Assembly: GCA_023701205.1 (NCBI GenBank)
Contig: JAMPXJ010000016.1
Span: 1 to 64,000 of the forward strand
Reading direction: 5' to 3'
DNA length: 64,000 nucleotides
Source of the DNA: Oligoflexia bacterium
GTDB lineage: Bacteria; Bdellovibrionota; UBA1018
Shown here: piece after piece, positions 1 to 7,860 of the stretch
Position numbering within the stretch: the stretch's first letter is position 1
How the letters are laid out: each line of letters starts with the position of its first letter
The notes under the pieces: generated by a model
The model's input: the letters and a program-made list of their open reading frames with translations, nothing else
Told to the model about the DNA's origin: nothing
Databases searched by the model: none
Made by a program: the position numbers and the translations under genes

Positions 1-1
1 C

Positions 2-139
2 TCCGCTGCCGACATCGTTCGAGCACTCGGCGTCTCGCGGGCCACCCTCTATCGCGCCCTGAAAACGGCGGACAGACCCCGCCCAGCATCCGAAACCCTA
101 CATCAGCAGGTCAAGGTTGATCTACCCGTGCTCGGCTGA
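2..139 (+). CDS. Site-specific recombinase (resolvase/invertase) C-terminal HTH tail, partial
   Basis: The reading frame is open from the window edge and encodes 45 residues. It matches the helix-turn-helix that ends serine recombinases of the resolvase/invertase family: SAADIVRALGVSRATLYRAL, followed by a short tail. In these enzymes this HTH reads the recombination site, while the catalytic serine domain lies N-terminal, here outside the window. The 3' end overlaps the convergent 122-493 frame by 18 bases. Together with the transposase remnant at 912-1594 it marks the left edge as mobile-element territory. Whether the full recombinase is intact cannot be seen. Confidence 0.75.
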   Translation, partial: SAADIVRALGVSRATLYRALKTADRPRPASETLHQQVKVDLPVLG

Positions 140-493
140 GTTCTTACGCAACATCCGCACATCGGTAGTCACGGATTTTGTCTTCGCATCAACGAACCGG
201 AACGCCTTCGCATTGAAAACAGGGTCCACGACGATGTGGCGGGTCGCCAGGATTCCGTGGATGTGAATTCGATCCTCTGGCTTGAATGAGAGCGGCAAGT
301 CTCGCTCCTCCCATTGATCCGTAGCATGGTTCGGCACGCGTTGGGCGGTTCCGCCCAAAGAGCAAAACGGCTTGGATGGATCGATCCTGTCGACGCGTTT
401 GCCATTTTGAAAAAGCACGGGTCCGGCTTGAGTGGGATACTGAAGCGGGATTCGTACCCATAGTAACCTTTCGTTCTTCAAGACATGTGCCAC
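122..493 (-). CDS. Hypothetical protein, possibly the 3' part of a frameshifted exported protein
   Basis: This 123-residue frame from a GTG start has protein-like composition, but I recognise no family. No Shine-Dalgarno sequence precedes the GTG. Just upstream, around 500-560 on the same strand, a different frame encodes a stretch resembling a signal peptide (KKTRNYFLLTSSSLLPAVAA). The two would join into a credible exported protein if one frameshift near 490-500 were corrected. It may therefore be a pseudogene of a secreted protein in the degraded left end, or a short gene with an unusual start. The overlap with the recombinase tail is consistent with a rearranged junction. Confidence 0.4.
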   Translation of the reverse strand: MAHVLKNERLLWVRIPLQYPTQAGPVLFQNGKRVDRIDPSKPFCSLGGTAQRVPNHATDQWEERDLPLSFKPEDRIHIHGILATRHIVVDPVFNAKAFRFVDAKTKSVTTDVRMLRKNSAEHG

Positions 494-539
494 GGGCGGC
501 CACGGCGGGAAGCAAAGAAGACGAGGTCAAAAGAAAGTA

Positions 540-911
540 ATTTCTGGTTTTCTTGACTCGGAAGGGTTAACTGCCGGATCATTGCTGTCTAAAAAGTTAT
601 CATGCGAAAACTGTACGCGGGTTGATGAGAGGCTTCGTGAATAGCGGGAGCGATGGCGACCTCGTGAGTTCACAGAGTTAACGGACGAAGCGTCCTTGGA
701 AGCGTCCTACTTTTTGAGATTTTCTATGGCTCTAACGGCAGTTCCATCTGGATCACTGAAACGTGAACCGATTACCGGTAAAATCACGTGATGAATCCTG
801 TTTAGCTTCACGCTTTCAATAGCCCCACGAACCACCACGCACAGGAACAACTACTGGCGTTTCATCTGGTTTGACCAAAACGAATCTTCCCCAATCACCC
901 CTTCCCGCTGA
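540..911. other. Non-coding gap, richer in A+T than the rest
   Basis: I see no convincing gene, RNA or repeat here. The stretch is visibly more AT-rich than the surrounding DNA and precedes the transposase remnant. It probably contains the eroded 5' part of that element, but I cannot recover a reading frame that matches a transposase N-terminus. Confidence 0.4.
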
Positions 912-1594
912 ACTGATGTAGAGCGTGAAGTATTTGAGCCCGTGTTTCGCGATTTCGGCCTCCCCGAGGCTATCCCATCCGACAATGGCGCACCATTCGC
1001 CAGCCGAGCTCCAGGAGGCTTGACCGAGCTGTCAGCGTGGTGGACGCGCTTAGGGATCCGGCACGAGAGAATCGAGCCGGGAAAACCGCAGCAAAACGGA
1101 AGGCATGAACGGATGCATCCTACTCTGAAGCGTGAGGTTTGCACTCCGCCAACGAGCACGCTTCAGTATCAAGAGATCAAGTTTGAGAGATTCCGCAAGC
1201 AGTTCAAAATGAGGAACGTCCACATGAAGGAATCGCTGATCGCGTTCCCCAAGACCTCTACGCGCCATCGGCCAGGATCTATTCCACCGATCTGAAACGT
1301 GGCTACTTCGAGGTCGTCGGTGTGGATAGCATGCCAGTCGGTCACTCAGGAACGGTGAGCAGGAAGCCTCGGGCAGGCCTCATTCGTCCAAAGCGAACGA
1401 TTCGAGTGTCCAGCGATGCCCTCGGTCTGAAGTGTCAGCGATGTTCTGGGTTGCGCATGTGCCCGAGGCAGAGACGGCGGAGCGGCTTTTTCGCACGTTG
1501 GCCTATCTTACGGAATACCCGCCAACTGGATCTCAGGAGGCGCGGAGCCAAGATTCCCCATCATCCCTGTCACTTGCCCAGCCGGAAGACTTGA
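912..1594 (+). pseudogene. IS481-type transposase remnant with frameshift
   Basis: The frame from 912 carries the second half of an IS481-family DDE integrase core: FRDFGLPEAIPSDNGAPFAS, then a GIRHERIEPGKPQQNGRHER segment that includes the catalytic-Glu region. It runs off-frame at 1206-1207. Two extra A bases there shift the frame; removing them restores the family's FNEERPHEGI stretch, which continues into DLYAPSARIY in the frame that ends at 1594. The N-terminal HTH and first catalytic Asp are missing, and an in-frame TGA lies directly upstream at 909. After about 1330 the similarity fades. I see no terminal inverted repeats, so the element is dead. Confidence 0.8.
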
Positions 1595-1669
1595 GGAAGA
1601 GTTTTCGGGGCGCGGGAGAGGTAACTTCTTTCGTGCGCCAAGAGCGCATGAACAAGAAAGGAATTACTC

Positions 1670-1993
1670 ATGAAAACCCGGAATCACACGAATCTGAGAA
1701 TACTCATCGTCGCCTTCGTGGCAGTCACCAGCAGCTTCGCCTTCGGCGGCATCTCCAGCTACACAGGCGCCGGGGGCACCGGCTCGAGCAGCCGTTTTGT
1801 CGTGGCGCAAACGCCGATTTCCGAAGAAGCCATCGAGCTCATGGTTTCGGGCCGGAGCCCTTCCGAGAACCTCCGTGTCAAGCTCGAGGAGAAGCGTGCT
1901 GAAATGGCCGAGGTCATCGGCACGGAAAACGCCTCACGGCTGAGTGACGAAGCGCTCGCGGCACTGCTGGTCCAGGAGAATCAGAGCAAGTAG
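1670..1993 (+). CDS. Small exported protein of unknown function
   Basis: The 107-residue product begins with a classic signal peptide (basic MKTRNHTNLR, a hydrophobic core, then SSFAFGG). A Gly/Ser/Thr-rich linker and a short charged helical region follow (about 65-95), rich in Glu, Ala and Arg. The ATG at 1670 has a good ribosome site (AAAGGA, about 8 bases upstream). I do not recognise the family. It stands alone, followed by a terminator-like hairpin at 2093-2125, so it is probably its own transcription unit. Confidence 0.65.
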   Translation: MKTRNHTNLRILIVAFVAVTSSFAFGGISSYTGAGGTGSSSRFVVAQTPISEEAIELMVSGRSPSENLRVKLEEKRAEMAEVIGTENASRLSDEALAALLVQENQSK

Positions 1994-2092
1994 CTGGCGG
2001 AGCCGAACTCGCGCCGGTTAAAGCCGCGCCACCTAAAGCCCGTGTCGCCAGAGGCCAACGCTGACTTTATCCCAGCCATCCCCCTTCAATTC

Positions 2093-2125
2093 GCCCGGAA
2101 GCTGGCGTCCCCACCGCTTCCGGGC
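2093..2125 (+). terminator. Strong hairpin downstream of the small exported gene
   Basis: A perfect 10-bp inverted repeat (GCCCGGAAGC / GCTTCCGGGC) encloses a 13-base loop that can extend the pairing by two more bases. It is followed only by TTAAC, so the U-tract is weak. It lies about 100 bases after the 1670-1993 stop and 63 bases before the next start. Confidence 0.5.
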
Positions 2126-2187
2126 TTAACGCTGGAACGCGCGGGGCCTGGCTCCGCACCTCATGCCAGAACTTTGCGGAAGATCCC

Positions 2188-4161
2188 ATGATTCGCTCAC
2201 TTCCTCACCTCCTTTCTCAGCTCCTTACCGGCCGCACGAGCCGATTTGTCGTCCTGTCTGCCTTGAGTCTCGCCCCAAGCGTCCAGGCCGGAGCGGGGTT
2301 TTCGCTGGTCCCGGCGCCCGACTCGTTCGAGGCCATCGAAGGTCCTGCCGTGCGGGACTTTCTCGCGCACGCCGAAAGACAGCTCCCGGACAAGCTCAAA
2401 ACCCGAATCGGAAGGCCTGTACGCGTGCGGTTCAAGAAGCTCTCCAGCACCGTGGATTTCGCGGCAGCCTGTTCGGAATCCTCCACGCCCGAGCAGCTGG
2501 GCTATGTGATGAGGTCCTTCCTGCTTGTCGGCGGGTACCAGGAGATCGTCTTGAATCAGGCGTTCCTTCCCGAGATCCGAAAGGGGGAACGCGGATCAAG
2601 CCCCGTCCCGTGCCGCCAAGGCACCGCCTATCGCATGGCTCTGGCAACCCTGCTGCACGAGCTCAGCCACATCTATGACTTCGAAGATCCGAAAACGCCG
2701 GCCGATCTCGCGGAAATCGAACGCTGCGCGCTCGGCGAGTCCCGCTCGCGCGAATGCGAACGCCTCAACCGCATCCAGGGCTTCGTCTCGGATCATCGCC
2801 CGTTCAGCGCCCTGGCCGACAGCTACCTGAATTCGCGGAGAAGCCCCGATTCCTACGAAAAGGAAAACCTCCAGGAGAATTTCGCCGTGAACATGGAGTT
2901 CTTCCTCCTCGATCCCCGCTTCGCCTGCAGGAGGCCCGCGCTGCATCGCTTCCTGGCGGAACATTTCGGCCTCGATCCCTTTCCGGAGCGCGATTGCCGG
3001 ACGAATACGACGATCCACCTCTACTCCAGCGGAAAATCCGTGAGCCTGGACACCGATCGGGTCTATCAGCTCCATTTTCTGCTCGCCGCTCGCGGCCAGG
3101 CCGCCATGAGCCGCTGGGGCCACGCGATGTTCCGGATCATCGTCTGCGCGCCCGAGCGCGCCGTTCCGGGCCCGGAATGCCTCAAGGATGTCGAACATCA
3201 CCTCGTCGTCGGATTTCGCGCCGCCAACTCCGAAGCGCGCTACGACCCTCTCAAAGGCATCATCGGCGGGTACTCCTCGCGGATCCTGGCCTACTCCCTG
3301 GCCGAGATCCGGCGTGAGTACGCGGATGAGGAGCTTCGAGACCTGCTCAGCCTGCCGCTGACGCTCACGCGCGAGCAAATGGCGTCTTTCCTCGAGCATG
3401 CGCTTGAGCTCTATTGGGGTTTCAACGATCCCTATCGCTTCTTCACCCGGAACTGCGCCACGAACGCGCTTCTGCTGCTGCAATCCGCGCTCCACGGCGA
3501 GCATCCGCTTCAGCAGGAAGAGGTCACCACTCCTTTGGGGCTTTACGAAACGCTGCTGCGCGTGGGACCGGTCGACGCCTCCGTTTTGCAAACCCTGGAA
3601 CGCGCACGCATCGAGGGCTACCTGTTCGAATCCAAGAAAGAGAAGCTCAAGAGCGCTTTCAGGTTCCTCAAAGCCTTTCCAGAATTCGCCTGGGCTTCGC
3701 TCAAAAGCATTCTCGAGGAGAGCGCCCCGTCGGATCGCCTCCTGAGCTTCGAGCGCCTGCGTGCGAGCCATCCTGAAAGCACCAAGAAACTCGCCGCGGC
3801 GTTTCTCATCTTGGAGTCGAGAATCGTCTATCTGGAACAGGAAGCCGCGAGAGCGAAGATCGCGACGGTCATGGAGAAGCCACGGTACGAGGCGGAAGTC
3901 CGGCGGTTCCAGCTCGAATCGGCGCGACTCGATCCGGCGTACCTGACTCTGAATCCAGCCTCGCGCGCGAGCTATGGCGTGCCCTTGGACTCCGAGACGC
4001 TCTCCGCGTCCGAAATCGCGGAAAAATGGAAATCCGCACAGACCCTGTCGATCGCCTTGATGGATCGCATTGTTGAGGATCACCCCGAATTCCTGCTCAG
4101 GCAGGAGAAAAGCAGGGCCAACATCGAAGCCTACCGGCGCGCCCTCCTGCGATCGCCATGA
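2188..4161 (+). CDS. Exported DUF4105 (Lnb-type) protein with HExxH motif
   Basis: This 657-residue exported protein has a signal peptide ending near SVQAGA. The N-terminal half contains a zinc-metallopeptidase-type HELSH motif at residues 157-161 (LLHELSHIYDFE). The middle carries the DUF4105 signature: SRWGHAMFR, a YSLAEIRREYADEELRD stretch, and FFTRNCATNALLLL with the family's Cys. The domain occurs as the periplasmic N-terminal domain of Lnb-type membrane proteins, and its chemistry in bacteria is poorly defined. The C-terminal 200 residues are helical and charged with no recognised domain. It is convergent with tag, overlapping it by 31 bases. A periplasmic hydrolase role is an inference. 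Confidence 0.85.
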   Translation: MIRSLPHLLSQLLTGRTSRFVVLSALSLAPSVQAGAGFSLVPAPDSFEAIEGPAVRDFLAHAERQLPDKLKTRIGRPVRVRFKKLSSTVDFAAACSESSTPEQLGYVMRSFLLVGGYQEIVLNQAFLPEIRKGERGSSPVPCRQGTAYRMALATLLHELSHIYDFEDPKTPADLAEIERCALGESRSRECERLNRIQGFVSDHRPFSALADSYLNSRRSPDSYEKENLQENFAVNMEFFLLDPRFACRRPALHRFLAEHFGLDPFPERDCRTNTTIHLYSSGKSVSLDTDRVYQLHFLLAARGQAAMSRWGHAMFRIIVCAPERAVPGPECLKDVEHHLVVGFRAANSEARYDPLKGIIGGYSSRILAYSLAEIRREYADEELRDLLSLPLTLTREQMASFLEHALELYWGFNDPYRFFTRNCATNALLLLQSALHGEHPLQQEEVTTPLGLYETLLRVGPVDASVLQTLERARIEGYLFESKKEKLKSAFRFLKAFPEFAWASLKSILEESAPSDRLLSFERLRASHPESTKKLAAAFLILESRIVYLEQEAARAKIATVMEKPRYEAEVRRFQLESARLDPAYLTLNPASRASYGVPLDSETLSASEIAEKWKSAQTLSIALMDRIVEDHPEFLLRQEKSRANIEAYRRALLRSP

Positions 4162-4736
4162 AGCTCCGCATGCCGAAAGCACCCGACCAGGTGGTCATTC
4201 ACCATCCCCACCGCCTGCATGTGGGCGTAGATGATCGTGGAGCCGACGAACTTGAACCCGCGGCGCTTGAGGTCCTTGCTGAAGGCATCGGATTCGCGCG
4301 AGGTGGCCGGGATGTCGGCGAGCCGGCGCCGGCGATGGACGAGCGGCGCGCCGTCGACGAAGCGCCAGCTGTACGCGTCGAATGAGCCGAACTCCTCCTG
4401 GACTTCGAGAAAGGCGCGCGCGTTGGTCACCGCCGCGCGGATCTTGCTCTGATTGCGGATGATGCTCTCGTCTTTGAGCAGGCGCTGGATGTCGCGCTCC
4501 CCGAGCCGGGCCACCTTCTCGGCCTCGAAGTCGCAGAATGCCTGGCGATATCTCGAACGCCTCTTGAGGATCGTCAGCCAGCTCAGGCCCGCCTGCGCTC
4601 CTTCGAGGATCAGGAACTCGAAGAGCTTGCGATCGTCATGTACGGGAACGCCCCATTCCTCGTCATGGTATTTGACGTATATCGGATCGGAGAGGCACCA
4701 GGAGCAGCGGACAGGATCCGGAGTCGAGCTTTTCAT
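4131..4736 (-). CDS. tag: DNA-3-methyladenine glycosylase I
   Basis: TAG excises 3-methyladenine from alkylated DNA, starting base excision repair in the cytoplasm. The 201-residue product has the family's usual length and its zinc-site residues: RCSWC near the N-terminus, His24 in KYHDEEWG, and the C-terminal NDHLVGC, which supplies a His and a Cys. The LFEFLILEGAQAGLSW segment holds the catalytic/recognition Glu. The start at 4736 gives the normal N-terminus. The 3' end overlaps the convergent DUF4105 gene by 31 bases. The last few Arg-rich residues are an unusual tail, probably a by-product of that overlap. Confidence 0.95.
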   Translation of the reverse strand: MKSSTPDPVRCSWCLSDPIYVKYHDEEWGVPVHDDRKLFEFLILEGAQAGLSWLTILKRRSRYRQAFCDFEAEKVARLGERDIQRLLKDESIIRNQSKIRAAVTNARAFLEVQEEFGSFDAYSWRFVDGAPLVHRRRRLADIPATSRESDAFSKDLKRRGFKFVGSTIIYAHMQAVGMVNDHLVGCFRHAELHGDRRRARR

Positions 4737-4793
4737 CGCTTTCCTCTCTAGAGCAGTCCGCAGGTGAGCTCAAGGACAAATTAAGGCACCGCC

Positions 4794-5636
4794 TCACTCC
4801 CGCCCCAGCCCGAAAAGATCCAGGTTATAGCAGTAGACCGCCTCGTCTTTCGACTCTTTGACCAGGCCGCGCACGTTCTCCAGCGCGCGCACCATCGCCT
4901 CGCGCACTTTCGGGAGATCATCGAGCGCGACGCTGATGACGCCCGAGTAGTGCAGCTCGTGCGGGGTCTCGCGCTCGAGCGAGCGCACCGCCTGGATGCG
5001 CCAGTTCGTATGGTGCTTGGAGATCATGGGCGAGTCGTGCTCGAGATGGATGCGGGTGTCGCCCGGGAGGAATTCCCCGCTCTCGCTCCTTACGAGACCA
5101 ACTGAGGTCAAGAACTCCAGGACGCGAATCGTCTGCTGCAGGCCGAGATCAAGATATCTGGCGATCGCGCCCGGCGTCCTGAGCCTGGGATTGAGCACGG
5201 CCATATGGATCGCGCAGTAGGCCCAGTGACTGTAGTACTCGCTCTGCTTTTCGGGTGTCAGGGACTTCTTGTCGGTGAAGCGGTTCTTGAGCTGGAGCCG
5301 CTGATTGAGGATCTGCGCGATGCGCTTCTCGAAGTGCTTCCTGAGGGAGTGGGTGCCAGCGCGCGCGAATTCCACAAGCAGGATGAAATGATTCGCCTCC
5401 TCCTCGCCGTGCTCGAGCAGGCCGTTGAGCGCTTCGGCCTGCTCGAGGCTGAAGTTGGAATGACCGGTGAGCACTTGCGAGATATAGGCAAGATGGCAAC
5501 GCGCGCGCTCGGCCATCCGGGACTTCTCGCCCCGGCCGCCCTGAGGTCGCGCTTCGATCCAGGCTCGCAGATAAGCTTTATAGTCCCGAAACTCAAAGAC
5601 TACGGGCCTGGGCTCGCTCTTAACGCTTGGGCTCAT
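4794..5636 (-). CDS. TIGR02147-family transcriptional regulator
   Basis: The 280-residue protein opens with the TIGR02147 pattern (FEFRDYKAYLRAWIE). An HTH-like segment follows (MAERARCHLAYISQVLTGHSN), then a winged C-terminal half containing TPGAIARYLDLGLQQTIRVL and a VRSESGEF turn. The family is typical of Fibrobacter and Bdellovibrio-type genomes. Its members are predicted DNA-binding proteins, mostly without a known ligand. The gene is divergent from the exported protein at 5854, and a perfect inverted repeat at 5640-5654 lies four bases upstream of its start codon. It probably controls itself and its divergent neighbour. Confidence 0.88.
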   Translation of the reverse strand: MSPSVKSEPRPVVFEFRDYKAYLRAWIEARPQGGRGEKSRMAERARCHLAYISQVLTGHSNFSLEQAEALNGLLEHGEEEANHFILLVEFARAGTHSLRKHFEKRIAQILNQRLQLKNRFTDKKSLTPEKQSEYYSHWAYCAIHMAVLNPRLRTPGAIARYLDLGLQQTIRVLEFLTSVGLVRSESGEFLPGDTRIHLEHDSPMISKHHTNWRIQAVRSLERETPHELHYSGVISVALDDLPKVREAMVRALENVRGLVKESKDEAVYCYNLDLFGLGRE

Positions 5637-5639
5637 AAG

Positions 5640-5654
5640 TAAAGTATGACTTTA
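5640..5654. promoter_or_regulatory. Candidate operator TAAAGT-N3-ACTTTA
   Basis: A perfect 6-bp inverted repeat with a 3-base spacer lies in the divergent intergenic region, directly before the TIGR02147 gene. Binding by that regulator is an inference from position and symmetry. Confidence 0.4.
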
Positions 5655-5802
5655 GTTTAGGCTTGTTTCTAAATTTATTTCTCCTTACAAAACGACACGG
5701 CGCAGCATATACCTGATTTCGCCGGAACGAAGTCCTGCGGGAACTCAAGCCGCAACCGTGAAAAGGGCTTCATCCCGGCGGAACCCCTAAGAGTTTCGAT
5801 TG

Positions 5803-5819
5803 TTGACTCGCTTAGTCAA
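5803..5819. promoter_or_regulatory. Inverted repeat TTGACT-N5-AGTCAA upstream of the exported gene
   Basis: A perfect 6-bp palindrome with a 5-base spacer lies 34 bases before the ATG at 5854. Its left arm also looks like a -35 element, so a protein bound here would block transcription. No clear -10 stands at 17 bases. Confidence 0.35.
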
Positions 5820-5853
5820 TCAAGATAAACCCTGCGGCTTGAATGAGGAAATT

Positions 5854-6879
5854 ATGAAAACCCGACCCCTGGCTTTCACCCTGACTGCTGCCGGCCTGCT
5901 TCTGATCCAAGCCGGCCATTCGCTTCCCGCCCATGCCCGAGGCGGCGAAACCGGAGGCGGCGGAAACGTCCTCGGGGACGAGCTTCTCGATTTGCAGGCG
6001 GAAGAAGACGTCAAAGGCCTGCGCGCTTACAAGCTTGTCGTCAAGCCCATGATCGAGCGCTTCAAAAAACAGGTGCCCGCCTTCGGGCGCGCGTTCGAAT
6101 CCCAGCTCGATTCCCTGACCTGGTACCTCCTTCCGGCCGACGTTCCGCGCGTGGACGCCGGGATCAACGGCGTGCCCATGATCTCGGGCCAGGCCGCGGC
6201 TCAAGTCGGCAACGAGGTTTGGATCGACTCAAGAAAGGTGCGCAATGAGGGCCTCCTGGGACGGCTCATCGTTCATGAGGTTGCTCTCTCCATGGCGGCC
6301 GGCGAAGAGGGACCCGTTCGTCACGCAAAGACCCGCGCGTTCGTGCGATACGTCTTCAGCCCCAAGAATCAAGCCAGGAGCGAAAAGGAGCTCGCCCTGG
6401 CGATCGCTGAGCTGACTGATCGTGGCTATCTCACGCGAGCGGAAGAGGAGCAGGCGGAAGCCGCGGCGAAAGAGCGGGAGCGTGTTCGCCGGATCGAGGC
6501 GGAAAAAACCGCGGCCTGGCTTGCCGAGAAGTTTGAACGCGCCAATGGAAAAATCCGTGAGGCGTGCTCGTTGATTCGAAGTGCCGAGGCGCTCGCAAAG
6601 AGCGGAAGTGATGCTCAGCTCAATGAGGCTCTGATTCAGGCCGCAGATGTGATTTGGCCCGCGCTCTCCGATTCGTTTATGGCGCTTCAAGACCTGAAAT
6701 CAACAAGAGACAATGACCTCGTGACCGGACCTTGGATTCTTGATGGACGCGAAGTTTCGGGGGAGGATCATGAGATGGCTCGCTATCGTCCCTCAAGAAT
6801 GATGGACGTGTGGGACCCATCGAAGCGGGACCGGGAGAACGTTCTTGCCGGCAATCTTCGGTCCTTCACCTGCGAGTGA
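5854..6879 (+). CDS. Exported protein of the Ala-Arg-Gly-Gly family, degenerate HExxH
   Basis: The product has a signal peptide ending at about SLPAHA, followed by RGGETGGGGN. The ATG at 5854 (341 residues) is preferred over an upstream ATG at 5800 because GAGGAA precedes it and the signal peptide starts there. A central segment (IVHEVALSMAAGEEG, His141-Glu142) lines up with the HEALH motif of the larger paralogue at 7861 but lacks the second His, so zinc catalysis is unlikely. Residues about 195-240 form a charged, Glu/Arg-rich helix that may be a coiled coil. It is divergent from a TIGR02147 regulator and is followed by a good terminator. Function unknown. Confidence 0.75.
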   Translation: MKTRPLAFTLTAAGLLLIQAGHSLPAHARGGETGGGGNVLGDELLDLQAEEDVKGLRAYKLVVKPMIERFKKQVPAFGRAFESQLDSLTWYLLPADVPRVDAGINGVPMISGQAAAQVGNEVWIDSRKVRNEGLLGRLIVHEVALSMAAGEEGPVRHAKTRAFVRYVFSPKNQARSEKELALAIAELTDRGYLTRAEEEQAEAAAKERERVRRIEAEKTAAWLAEKFERANGKIREACSLIRSAEALAKSGSDAQLNEALIQAADVIWPALSDSFMALQDLKSTRDNDLVTGPWILDGREVSGEDHEMARYRPSRMMDVWDPSKRDRENVLAGNLRSFTCE

Positions 6880-6911
6880 CTAAAACCCAGGTTTTTTTCT
6901 GGAAATATCTG

Positions 6912-6942
6912 AACCCCCGCAGGAGTAGCCCTGTGGGGGTTT
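6912..6942 (+). terminator. Rho-independent terminator
   Basis: The stem AACCCCCGCAG / CTGTGGGGGTTT with an 8-base loop lies 33 bases after the stop of the exported gene. A T-containing stretch follows (TTTAATCATTTTG). The long G-C stem makes this the clearest terminator of the left half. Confidence 0.75.
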
Positions 6943-7041
6943 AATCATTTTGCTTGCTCTTTTATGCGTGATTACCGCCAGACCTCAGAATGATTACCAC
7001 CACCATTGCGCACTACAGCATCCCGCGCTATACGCTGCCCC

Positions 7042-7857
7042 ATGGTTTTGGAACATGCGGACTACAGAGCCTTTTTGAAAGGCGTCGTCGCTCAGCGCAA
7101 GCGAAACAACCCAGCCTACTCCCTGCGCGCCTTCGCGCGACAGATCGGGATCGGACAGTCGGCCCTTTCGCAGATTCTCGCCGGGCGCAAGAACCTCTCC
7201 TTGGAAAGAGCAACCCAGATCGCCACGAAGCTCGGCTTGGCCGCCGTTGAGACGGAGTACTTTCTCGTCCTGATCCAGCTGGAGACGGCGAAGAACGTGG
7301 ATCTGAAAAAATCACTCCTCGCGCGCGCGCGCTCGCTCAATCCGCGGCACGAGACGCGCGATCTCTCGGTCGATCTCTTCTCCGTGATCGCCGACTGGTA
7401 CCACTTCGCGATCAAGAACATGACCGGGCTCGAAGGCATCGAGTTCGCTCCGGCGAAGATCGCCAAGCGCCTGGGCATCTCCAAGATCGAGGCCGAGGCG
7501 GCGATCGAGCGCCTCCTTCGCCTGGAGCTGATCGAAGCCGATCCCGCGCGCGCCGGAAAGTTCCGTCGCGTGGAGAGCTTCACCCTGACCCGCTCGGCCA
7601 CTCCGAACGAGGCGCTCCGCCGATTTCACCGGCAGATGCTTCAAAAAGCGTCAGAAGCCCTGGAGACCCAGACTCCCCGGGAAAGATTCACCGGCTCCGA
7701 GACCTTCGCCATCTCGGAGGAACACCTGCCCAAGGCTTTCGCGCTCGCGGATGAGTTTTTGCGGAAAATAGCGGCACTGAGCGACGAGTCCCAGCACCCC
7801 ACGCAGGTTTATCACGCGGGGGTCCAGTTCTTTAATCTGACGAAAGAGAGAGGATGA
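7042..7857 (+). CDS. TIGR02147-family transcriptional regulator (second paralogue)
   Basis: From the ATG at 7042 (271 residues) the protein begins with the family pattern VLEHADYRAFLKGVVAQ. The frame reaches back to 7006, but that extension lacks family similarity. An HTH follows (RAFARQIGIGQSALSQILAG), then the C-terminal winged region (FAPAKIAKRLGISKIEAEAA). It ends three bases before the exported protein at 7861, so the two are almost certainly one operon. This repeats the pairing of a TIGR02147 regulator with an Ala-Arg-Gly-Gly exported protein seen at 4794-6879. Confidence 0.85.
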   Translation: MVLEHADYRAFLKGVVAQRKRNNPAYSLRAFARQIGIGQSALSQILAGRKNLSLERATQIATKLGLAAVETEYFLVLIQLETAKNVDLKKSLLARARSLNPRHETRDLSVDLFSVIADWYHFAIKNMTGLEGIEFAPAKIAKRLGISKIEAEAAIERLLRLELIEADPARAGKFRRVESFTLTRSATPNEALRRFHRQMLQKASEALETQTPRERFTGSETFAISEEHLPKAFALADEFLRKIAALSDESQHPTQVYHAGVQFFNLTKERG

Positions 7858-7860
7858 AAT

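Noticed and set aside
1432-1902. A 156-residue frame after the transposase remnant
   Set aside because: No recognised domain and it overlaps the well-supported small exported gene at 1670; it is best read as a remnant.
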